Shown here: piece after piece, positions 7,190-12,796 of the stretch | Position numbering within the stretch: position 1 is the first letter of the stretch | Layout of the letters: each line of letters opens with the position of its first letter | Origin: CAZVJA01 sp964626885 | GTDB lineage: Bacteria > Planctomycetota > Planctomycetia > Planctomycetales > Planctomycetaceae | Direction: 5' to 3' | Length of the DNA stretch: 12,796 bases | Assembly: GCA_964626885.1 (NCBI GenBank) | Contig: CAZVJA010000146.1 | Location: 1-12,796 of the forward strand | Position numbers and translations under genes: made by a program | Notes under the pieces: generated by a model | Database searches by the model: none | What the model was told of the DNA's origin: nothing | What the model saw: the letters and a program-made list of their open reading frames with translations, nothing else

Positions 7190-9661
7190 TCACTCCTTTG
7201 CCACCGCTTCATCGAGATTCAAGATCGTCCCCGCCACTGTTGAGAGCGCCGCTAGTTCTGCCGGCGCGATCGTTCCGTCCACTGGAGAATCGCCGACGCT
7301 TAATAAGCCGGTTGCCGCCGCGCCGTCGGCCTGGAATTCCTTGAGCGCCCGATCGTAAGCAGCGACGAGAATCGCAAGTTCCCGGTCCTTCGGCCGGCGC
7401 GCCAGGACCAGTCGAAAGCCATAGCCGATCTGGTTCGCGACTCCTGCACCCCCTTCGTGGCTCATCCGCCGCGCGAGGTGACGCGCCGCCTCGACGTAGG
7501 TCGGGTCATTCAACAGGTTGAGCGCTTGCAGCGGGGTGTTTGTGCGTGTTCTACGCATCGCGCACATCTCGCGGAAGGGCGCGTCGAATGCGAGCATGGC
7601 CGGGTTCGGCACGGAACGCTTCCAATAGGTGTAGAGACTGCGGCGATACAGATCCTCTCCTTTGCCTTGCACGTAGGTGCTGGCACTCGAACCACTGACA
7701 ACCTGCTCGTAGAGTCCCTGGGGATGGTATGGCTTTACCGACGGGCCGCCGATGCGATCGACCAGCAGTCCACTCGCAGCCAGCGCTTGGTCGCGAAGAA
7801 ACTCCGCCTGCAATCGAAATCGCGGACCGCGGGCCAGCAGACGGTTTTCGGGGTCGCGCTCAGATAACGCGGGGGTGAATCGCGAACTTTGTCGATAGGT
7901 TGAACTGGTAACGAGCAGCCGCATCGTCGCTTTGACGTCCCATCCGCTGCGGATAAACTCCGTCGCCAGCCAGTCAAGAAGCTCGGGATGAACCGGCGGC
8001 TCTCCCTGCGTGCCGAAGTCCTCGGAGGTGCGCACCAGCCCGACGCCGAACAACGACTGCCACAAGCGATTCACCATGACGCGGGCGGGGAGAGGATTCG
8101 CGGGATCGACCAGCCAGCGCGCCAGGCCAAGCCGGTTTCGCGGAAGATCAGCCGCCATGGGGGGGAGCGTCGCGGGAGTGTTTGCGGTAACGGCATCCCC
8201 TTTGTTGTTGTAGGCACCCCGGACAAGAATGTGCGTCTCGCGCGGCTGCGGGAGCTCCTCCATGACGAGCGCGGTCGGAATCTGCAATTCGGTTTCGTTG
8301 ATCTGCTTCGTGAGATCCGTCATACGATTGGTCAACGGGCCGCGTTGAGGGTCTTTCTCGTCGGATAATTTCGCGAGCTTCTGCTTCAACTCATCCAGTT
8401 CCTTCTGAAGAGTGACGAGCTTGGCGTCCGACTCCGGAGCCGGCAGCTTGACAAACGGCGGCGCGTTGCGGCGGATGTTGGCGCCGTAATCGCCGACTCC
8501 CCTTTCAGTGATATTGTGGAAGAACGCATACAGGCTGTAGTAGTCGCGCTGCGTGAACGGGTCGAACTTGTGGTCGTGGCAACGGGCACAAGTAAATGTC
8601 TGCCCCAGCCAGACCGCGGCAGTTGTTTCGACGCGGTCCGAGCAGTATTCCACCAGAAACTCCTCGGCGATGATGCCCCCTTCTTCATTGAGCATGTGGT
8701 TGCGATGAAAGCCGGTCGCGATCTTCTGATCAAACGTGGCATTGGGGAGCAAGTCGCCGGCGAGCTGCTCGATTGTGAATTGATCGAACGGCTTGTTGGC
8801 ATTGAAGGCGGCGATCACCCAGTCGCGCCAGGCGTACATTTCCCGGTCGCGGTCGACCTGGTAGCCGTTGGAGTCGGCGAACCGCGCCGCGTCGAGCCAG
8901 TCGACCGCCATCCGCTCGCCGTAGTGGGGGGAATCGAGATAGCGATTCACCCAGCGTTCGTAGACAAGGTCCGCGGCTTTGCCGCGTGAGGGCGCGGCCT
9001 GTTCCGAATTCGATTGTTGTTTTGCATCAGCCGCCTGAGCAGTAGCCAACTCGCGTTCGAAGGCGTCGACATCGCCGGGTGTCGGCGGAAGCCCGGTCAA
9101 ATCGAGCGATAGCCGGCGGAGAAGCGTGGCTGGCTCGGCTTCCTCTGACGGATTCAATCCTTCCCGTTCCAGCCGCGCAAGAATGAAATGATCCACCGGA
9201 TTTCGTGGCCACGCTTCCAATTGAACACGAGGAGGCTCGGCACGCGACGGCGGAAGAAACGACCAATGTTTTTCATACGATGCCCCTTCACTGATCCACC
9301 GTTCGAGCAACTCTTTTTGCGCGGCGGTCAGCTTCTTCTGCGAATCGGGGGGCGGCATGATTTCATCGGAGTTGGCGGAATTGATTCGCGCGATCAAGTT
9401 GCTGGCTTGTGGTTTCCCGGGAACAATCGCCGGCGATTGCGATGCCGCGGGGCGAACTGCCTGCTCACGGTCATCCAATCGGAGATCTCCCTGGCGATTC
9501 TGCTTATCGGGACCGTGACAGGCAAAGCAGTTGTTTGCCAGGATCGGCCGGATATCTCGATTGAATCGCAATGGCTCGGCCGCGGAAGCCGGCGCAAGTG
9601 CCAGCGCGACGGTCAACCCGGCGATCAAGCTGCACAACGAATGAATGTGAAACCGGACCAT
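7190..9661 (-). CDS. PSCyt1-DUF1549-DUF1553 planctomycete cytochrome-type protein
   Basis: Exported protein of 823 residues with three family domains. A Sec signal peptide (about 1-27, cleavage probably after ASA) is followed by PSCyt1 with C-F-A-C-H at 45-49 and IMPPP at 101-105. Next comes DUF1549 (PSCyt2), about 153-362, ending in C-A-R-C-H-D-H-K-F-D-P (358-368). A charged helical stretch at about 412-457, probably a coiled coil, then leads into DUF1553 (about 507-765), with NRLWQSLFGVGLV, RRSLYTYWKR and RTNTPLQALNLLNDP as hallmarks. The two CxxCH motifs suggest covalent haem attachment in the periplasm, though haem binding by this family is inferred. A short Gln/Ala/Ser-rich low-complexity stretch sits at about 205-230. 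The ATG at 9661 is the only start that keeps the signal peptide; no Shine-Dalgarno sequence is visible. It is followed by its typical partner, DUF1501. Length is normal for the family; the substrate is unknown. Confidence 0.95.
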   Translation of the reverse strand: MVRFHIHSLCSLIAGLTVALALAPASAAEPLRFNRDIRPILANNCFACHGPDKQNRQGDLRLDDREQAVRPAASQSPAIVPGKPQASNLIARINSANSDEIMPPPDSQKKLTAAQKELLERWISEGASYEKHWSFLPPSRAEPPRVQLEAWPRNPVDHFILARLEREGLNPSEEAEPATLLRRLSLDLTGLPPTPGDVDAFERELATAQAADAKQQSNSEQAAPSRGKAADLVYERWVNRYLDSPHYGERMAVDWLDAARFADSNGYQVDRDREMYAWRDWVIAAFNANKPFDQFTIEQLAGDLLPNATFDQKIATGFHRNHMLNEEGGIIAEEFLVEYCSDRVETTAAVWLGQTFTCARCHDHKFDPFTQRDYYSLYAFFHNITERGVGDYGANIRRNAPPFVKLPAPESDAKLVTLQKELDELKQKLAKLSDEKDPQRGPLTNRMTDLTKQINETELQIPTALVMEELPQPRETHILVRGAYNNKGDAVTANTPATLPPMAADLPRNRLGLARWLVDPANPLPARVMVNRLWQSLFGVGLVRTSEDFGTQGEPPVHPELLDWLATEFIRSGWDVKATMRLLVTSSTYRQSSRFTPALSERDPENRLLARGPRFRLQAEFLRDQALAASGLLVDRIGGPSVKPYHPQGLYEQVVSGSSASTYVQGKGEDLYRRSLYTYWKRSVPNPAMLAFDAPFREMCAMRRTRTNTPLQALNLLNDPTYVEAARHLARRMSHEGGAGVANQIGYGFRLVLARRPKDRELAILVAAYDRALKEFQADGAAATGLLSVGDSPVDGTIAPAELAALSTVAGTILNLDEAVAKE

Positions 9662-9715
9662 ACGGGTGGGAGAGATTGTGGGGCGTCGGGAGGAAGGACT
9701 GCTCAGGCACCGCTT

Positions 9716-9743
9716 ATTCTATTTCACCCGAACGGGACGGGAA
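9716..9743 (-). promoter_or_regulatory. weak candidate internal promoter ahead of the PSCyt1/DUF1549/DUF1553 gene
   Basis: On the minus strand TTCCCG (9743-9738, 3 of 6) and TAGAAT (9721-9716, 5 of 6) are separated by 16 bp, inside the longest gap of the cluster (186 bp). It would drive the four PSCyt/DUF genes separately from the two propeller genes. A direct repeat sits just upstream. Evidence is weak. Confidence 0.2.
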
Positions 9744-9762
9744 TTCCCAGAGAGATTCCCAG
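9743..9762 (-). repeat. 12-bp-period direct repeat, possible operator
   Basis: CTGGGAAT occurs twice on the minus strand (9762-9755 and 9750-9743), with start points 12 bp apart and CTCT between. It borders the weak candidate promoter. A regulator binding site is possible, but chance cannot be ruled out for an 8-bp repeat. Confidence 0.3.
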
Positions 9763-9807
9763 GCAAAATTTGGAAATCGAGCCATCAATCCGCGTCTGTC
9801 ACCCCTG

Positions 9808-9829
9808 CCGCCCCGTTCTCCCCGGGCGG
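9808..9829. repeat. GC hairpin downstream of the sialidase-like gene
   Basis: CCGCCC (9808-9813) and its complement GGGCGG (9824-9829) form a 6-bp stem with a 10-nt loop, about 20 nt after the sialidase-like stop. No T-run follows on the minus strand, so it is not a standard intrinsic terminator. Confidence 0.25.
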
Positions 9830-9847
9830 AAATCATGGGGTGGGAAG

Positions 9848-11143
9848 CTATTTCGATTTACTGGTCGGAGGCGCCGTCGATTCCTGCACCCATGCTTCGT
9901 TAAACCGCACGTGCTTGATCGTTTTGAGATGGTACGAATAGGTGACGTTCAACATCCCATCTTGTGCTTGAATGACCGAAGGATAATCGAATCGTCCGTT
10001 GGGCTCGTCTTCAAGCTGCCGGGTCCATTTCCACGTTTTGCCGAGATCGTCGGAGATCGAAACAGCAAGCTTGTCACGCGGGCCGGTCTCTTTGTTGTTG
10101 TAGACGATCGCCAACCGGCCGCTTTTTAATAAGACCGCTTCGATGCCTCCTCCCGGATGGAGCAGATCAGTCAATTCGAGCGGGGACCAGGTCAAGCCGC
10201 CATCTTTGGAAACGCTCCGCTGAATGCGATGCCGCGGATCACTGTTGCGAAAGTAAGCTTGAATCGTCCCATCCGGTAATTCCACGAGCGATGGTTGAAT
10301 CACTCCGGCATTGGGAACAGGATGCGAATAAGTCCAGGTTTCGCCCCCATTGGATGTAATGGCCATCATCGCGATGTCGAAATTCTCATTCGAGAGGGGA
10401 ACCATCAGCGCGCCGTCGTGTCGAACGAGAGGGTGGACGCGCGGCATCCAGCCGAGTCGCTGCTTCAGCGGGTCTTTCAATCGTTCTTTCAGCGTGTCAA
10501 CATATTTATTAAGGCGCTCCGCTCCCAAGCCGAATCGTGATCCTTCTTTCTGCAGGTACTCCGCCAATCGACTGACGACCGGTTCCAAGCCCTGCGGATG
10601 CGGAATAAGAATGTTGGACTGCTCCCAGCGGGGAAGCGTGCCCTCGTCGTAGTTCGATGAAATACGGTACCGCAGCACCGAACTGCCCCAGGTCCAATCG
10701 GGCGCGCCGAGCATTGTGGAGTGAATTAACCAGAGGCGGTGTTCTGCATCGATCGCCAGCGAAGGATTGTTGTCCGCCACGCCGAAAGTATCGCTCATGA
10801 CGACCGACCGTTCCCATTTGTCGGCATCCCGTTTCTTTCGGCTGCCGGCGATGCGAACGTCGGCGCTTTTGTCCCGGTCTTTGTTGTAGAACGGCGGGGA
10901 CGGGAGTGCTGGACCGTTTTCATACCAGACTGCCCGCAGATCTCCGTTTGGACATTCGATGACCGAGGATGCATGCACATGCCCGTGCTGCTCGGCCTCG
11001 GGATCGAAGATCGACATGGCCTCGTAGACGCTCTTTGTCGGCGCATCGTCTGCACGAAGAACTCCCGACGGCACGGCGCCGGCGATGATCATTACGAAGC
11101 ACGACTGGACGATTCGCGAACGAGAATACCAGCGAGAAACCAT
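9848..11143 (-). CDS. sialidase-like BNR-repeat exported protein
   Basis: Exported six-bladed-propeller type protein of 431 residues resembling the sialidase (neuraminidase) superfamily, BNR_2 type. An N-terminal signal peptide (about 1-31, ending GVLRADDAP) is followed by HVHASSVIECPNGDLRAVWY (56-74), typical of this group. Three Asp-boxes are visible: T-S-N-G-G-E-T-W (263-270), S-K-D-G-G-L-T-W (312-319) and S-D-D-L-G-K-T-W (364-371). A charged helical insert lies at about 186-230. I do not see the FRIP/YRIP arginine motif of classical GH33 sialidases, so cleavage of sialic acid is not shown; another glycan or a structural role is possible. The ATG at 11143 has GAAGAG 7 nt upstream. A TTG at 11170 also opens the frame, but it would add nine residues ahead of the signal peptide. 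It lies between the PQQ-type propeller gene (125 bp gap) and the first PSCyt gene (186 bp gap). Confidence 0.88.
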   Translation of the reverse strand: MVSRWYSRSRIVQSCFVMIIAGAVPSGVLRADDAPTKSVYEAMSIFDPEAEQHGHVHASSVIECPNGDLRAVWYENGPALPSPPFYNKDRDKSADVRIAGSRKKRDADKWERSVVMSDTFGVADNNPSLAIDAEHRLWLIHSTMLGAPDWTWGSSVLRYRISSNYDEGTLPRWEQSNILIPHPQGLEPVVSRLAEYLQKEGSRFGLGAERLNKYVDTLKERLKDPLKQRLGWMPRVHPLVRHDGALMVPLSNENFDIAMMAITSNGGETWTYSHPVPNAGVIQPSLVELPDGTIQAYFRNSDPRHRIQRSVSKDGGLTWSPLELTDLLHPGGGIEAVLLKSGRLAIVYNNKETGPRDKLAVSISDDLGKTWKWTRQLEDEPNGRFDYPSVIQAQDGMLNVTYSYHLKTIKHVRFNEAWVQESTAPPTSKSK

Positions 11144-11150
11144 GGAATCA

Positions 11151-11156
11151 CTCTTC
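11151..11156 (-). promoter_or_regulatory. ribosome binding site for the sialidase-like gene
   Basis: GAAGAG on the minus strand, 7 nt before the ATG at 11143. It is a partial match to the consensus, but it supports this start over the TTG at 11170. Confidence 0.4.
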
Positions 11157-11190
11157 AGGTAGTGTTGCAACGCACAAGTTTGTGGCGATG

Positions 11191-11245
11191 CTCAACGGAC
11201 GAATCCCCAACTTCACCAGCCGAGGTAACAGCACTTGCCGTTGAG
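11191..11245. repeat. 8-bp inverted repeat in the gap between the two propeller genes
   Basis: CTCAACGG (11191-11198) and its exact complement CCGTTGAG (11238-11245) are 39 nt apart within the 125-bp gap. It could form a long-looped hairpin or be a two-half operator; the gap shows no convincing promoter. Confidence 0.25.
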
Positions 11246-11268
11246 ACAAATATTTCACACGGCGATTT

Positions 11269-12561
11269 TCATCGCGCTTTGATGTCGTAACAGAAGATTC
11301 GATCCTGTTCTCGTAAGTAGAGCTTGCCGTCTAGGATGACCGGGTGCGACCAGCTCGGCATGGCCCCGCTTGCCGGTGGCTTAAAGGAGCTGATCTCGGT
11401 ATGGTCGTCGGGAGAGGCTTTCGCCAGCACCATCGTCCCGTCAGCGTAACGAATATAGAGCAAGTCTTCCGCCGCGATGATCGACGCGTTGTCGTGCCCA
11501 GAGCCGCGTTTCTTCCATTTGACCTTTCCGGTCATGAAGTCGGCGCAAAACGGAATCCCTTTGTTATCGGAGTCGCCGTAGATGTAGTCGCCGATCAGCA
11601 CAATGCCGCCGTGTCGGTTCGAGAGATCGGTGTTCAGGGGATAAATCTCTTCGATGCCTACTTCGTGGTTTGCGCCGGGGATCTGCTTGAGCAACGCTCC
11701 GCCGCGCCGGTAGCCGGCCGAGAAGAACACCAGGTCCCCCCGGAGAATGGGGACCGGTACGACAGCGGTCGTTTGATCGATGTCATACTTCCAAAGCAGC
11801 TTACCGTCGTCGGCGCGGACTCCCATGGCCCCGCTGGCGGTCGTCTGCACGTAGTTCCGTGTTCCTCCCGGCTCGGAGATGACAATCGACGAGTGACCCG
11901 CCCCCCTGTCTCCTTCACGAACCGACTTCCAGATCAATTCCCCGGTGTCCTTGTTCAACGCCACCATGGTCGCTTTGTCGCCGCCGGGAGTGCAGATCAG
12001 ACGATCGCCGTCAATGAGGACCGATTCGCTGTAACCCCACGAATCTCCCTTCTTGCCTCCAAAGTCCTGTTTCAGGTTCTTTCGCCAGCGAATCTCACCG
12101 TTGTCGGTTGAGCAACAGAGCAGTTCGCCGTGTGCCGTCAGCACATAGACCTGTTGGCCGTCGATGGTGGGTGTCGAGCGCGAACCCTGCCATGTGAGGT
12201 TGCCTTGACTCCAAGCAGGCCCGACCTTCGTTTTGAAGATTTGTTTGTGCGACTCGAGATCGTAGCCCAGAAGGTATTCGTCTTTGTCGTCTGCCGTCGA
12301 GGGGCTGTCCCCCAGGACGAAGAATTTCCCACCGGCGATCGCGAGACTCGAATATCCTCTCCCAGCCCCCGCGGTTTCCCAAAGGAGCTTCGGCCCGTCC
12401 ACCGGCCACTGCTTCAGCAGTCCGGTTTCGTGCGAAATCCCGGTGCGATCCGCCCCGCGAAATGAAGGCCAGTCGCCGGCCGGCTTCGCCGCGTGACAGT
12501 AGCCGGACGACAAACCCCACAGCAGCGCTACAAGAACCAACAACCGCACGCGCGAAGTCAT
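11269..12561 (-). CDS. exported PQQ-like beta-propeller repeat protein
   Basis: Exported propeller protein of 430 residues of the PQQ-binding-like (pyrrolo-quinoline quinone repeat) type that is very common in planctomycetes. A Sec signal peptide (about 1-25) is followed by the family opener WPSFRGADRTGISHETGLL (31-49). Blade signatures ending in G-x-x-x-W recur: DNGEIRW (153-159), DTGELIW (205-211), DDGKLLW (251-257) and TGKVKW (344-349). Family members are mostly not shown to bind PQQ and are usually thought to be scaffold or binding proteins, so no enzyme activity is claimed. The frame stays open up to 12687, but I place the start at ATG 12561: it begins a clean signal peptide, GAGGAG lies 7 nt upstream, and a candidate promoter overlaps the longer reading. 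The upstream 42 codons are Arg/Ser-rich and look non-coding. It is the first gene of the run. Confidence 0.9.
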   Translation of the reverse strand: MTSRVRLLVLVALLWGLSSGYCHAAKPAGDWPSFRGADRTGISHETGLLKQWPVDGPKLLWETAGAGRGYSSLAIAGGKFFVLGDSPSTADDKDEYLLGYDLESHKQIFKTKVGPAWSQGNLTWQGSRSTPTIDGQQVYVLTAHGELLCCSTDNGEIRWRKNLKQDFGGKKGDSWGYSESVLIDGDRLICTPGGDKATMVALNKDTGELIWKSVREGDRGAGHSSIVISEPGGTRNYVQTTASGAMGVRADDGKLLWKYDIDQTTAVVPVPILRGDLVFFSAGYRRGGALLKQIPGANHEVGIEEIYPLNTDLSNRHGGIVLIGDYIYGDSDNKGIPFCADFMTGKVKWKKRGSGHDNASIIAAEDLLYIRYADGTMVLAKASPDDHTEISSFKPPASGAMPSWSHPVILDGKLYLREQDRIFCYDIKAR

Positions 12562-12568
12562 CAAAGCT

Positions 12569-12574
12569 CTCCTC
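12569..12574 (-). promoter_or_regulatory. ribosome binding site for the PQQ-like gene
   Basis: GAGGAG on the minus strand, 7 nt before the ATG at 12561. It is the best Shine-Dalgarno match in the window and sets the start well inside the longer open frame. Confidence 0.65.
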
Positions 12575-12658
12575 GAGATGGAACTCACCGGTCGAGACAC
12601 ACCAGCGAGTGAATGCCTGCCAAATGTTGAAAACTCCAGTTGCGAACGTCGCAAACCC

Positions 12659-12687
12659 ATCATACTACGGGAGCGACGGCGGACCAA
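12659..12687 (-). promoter_or_regulatory. candidate sigma70-like promoter of the gene run
   Basis: On the minus strand a -35-like TTGGTC (12687-12682, 3 of 6 consensus bases) and a -10-like TATGAT (12664-12659, 5 of 6) are separated by 17 bp. Transcription would begin near 12652, giving a leader of about 90 nt before the ATG at 12561. The -35 match is weak, so this is a candidate by eye only. Confidence 0.3.
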
Positions 12688-12712
12688 TCCCCACGGAACG
12701 GAAAGAAAGCCC

Positions 12713-12748
12713 TTCTCATCCCGCGATTCGGCATGGCCGGTATGAGAA
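12713..12748. repeat. nested inverted repeat upstream of the gene run
   Basis: TTCTCAT (12713-12719) and its complement ATGAGAA (12742-12748) enclose 22 nt, which themselves contain a small CGGC-ATG-GCCG hairpin (12729-12739). On the minus strand it is followed by a loosely T-rich stretch (CTTTCTTTCC). It may be the terminator region of a gene beyond the right edge, or an operator. Confidence 0.25.
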
Positions 12749-12752
12749 ATTT

Positions 12753-12766
12753 CACCCGCGCGGGTG
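12753..12766. repeat. perfect 14-bp GC palindrome
   Basis: CACCCGCGCGGGTG is a perfect palindrome about 190 bp upstream of the first gene. It shares the core CCGCGCGG with the palindrome at 51-62. A protein binding site or a terminator-like hairpin of an upstream gene is possible. Confidence 0.4.
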
Positions 12767-12796
12767 GCAACGTTTATGAACCGCTTTCAGTCGGCT

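Noticed and set aside
9188..10129. Plus-strand open frame of 313 codons spanning the gap between two genes
   Set aside because: It runs antisense through parts of two clear genes, has no family features and an unstructured composition, so it is treated as a shadow.
12562..12687. Extra 42 codons at the start of the PQQ-like gene
   Set aside because: They are Arg/Ser-rich, precede a clean signal peptide, lack a ribosome binding site, and overlap a candidate promoter.

Overview
The window comes from a planctomycete (phylum Planctomycetota). Four of its six genes belong to families almost diagnostic of that phylum: two giant 'planctomycete cytochrome' proteins (PSCyt1-DUF1549-DUF1553 and PSCyt1-DUF1587-DUF1595-DUF1592-DUF1588-DUF1585), a DUF1501 protein and a DUF1552 protein. 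The genus cannot be fixed from this stretch. Base composition looks moderately GC-rich and uniform, and nothing suggests recent transfer.

All six genes are on the minus strand, so transcription runs from right to left. In order they are: a PQQ-type beta-propeller protein (12561-11269), a sialidase-like BNR-repeat propeller (11143-9848), a PSCyt1/DUF1549/DUF1553 protein (9661-7190), a DUF1501 protein (7107-5668), a 1393-residue PSCyt1...DUF1592...DUF1585 protein (5668-1487) and a DUF1552 protein (1366-62). Gaps are 125, 186 and 82 bp, then a 1-bp stop/start overlap (TGATG), then about 120 bp. No stretch over 300 bases lacks a gene. Long plus-strand reading frames are shadows of these GC-rich genes.

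Every product carries an export signal. The two DUF1501/DUF1552 proteins start with twin-arginine (Tat) signals. The other four have Sec-type signals, and one of these has a possible lipobox. The two PSCyt proteins each carry two CxxCH haem-binding motifs. The picture is an exported system in which putative multi-haem proteins of the PSCyt class are paired with Tat-exported partners (DUF1549/DUF1553 with DUF1501; DUF1592-type with DUF1552), headed by two beta-propeller proteins, one of them glycosidase-like. Known family biology suggests polymer or glycan processing in the periplasm or at the cell surface, but the biochemical role of the PSCyt/DUF families is not established, so a pathway is inference only.

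Regulatory signals are modest: a plausible sigma70-like promoter and a good ribosome binding site ahead of the first gene, a weaker candidate promoter with an adjacent 12-bp-period direct repeat ahead of the third gene, and two GC-rich palindromes sharing the core CCGCGCGG, one on each side of the gene cluster. No RNA genes, CRISPR arrays or mobile elements were seen.
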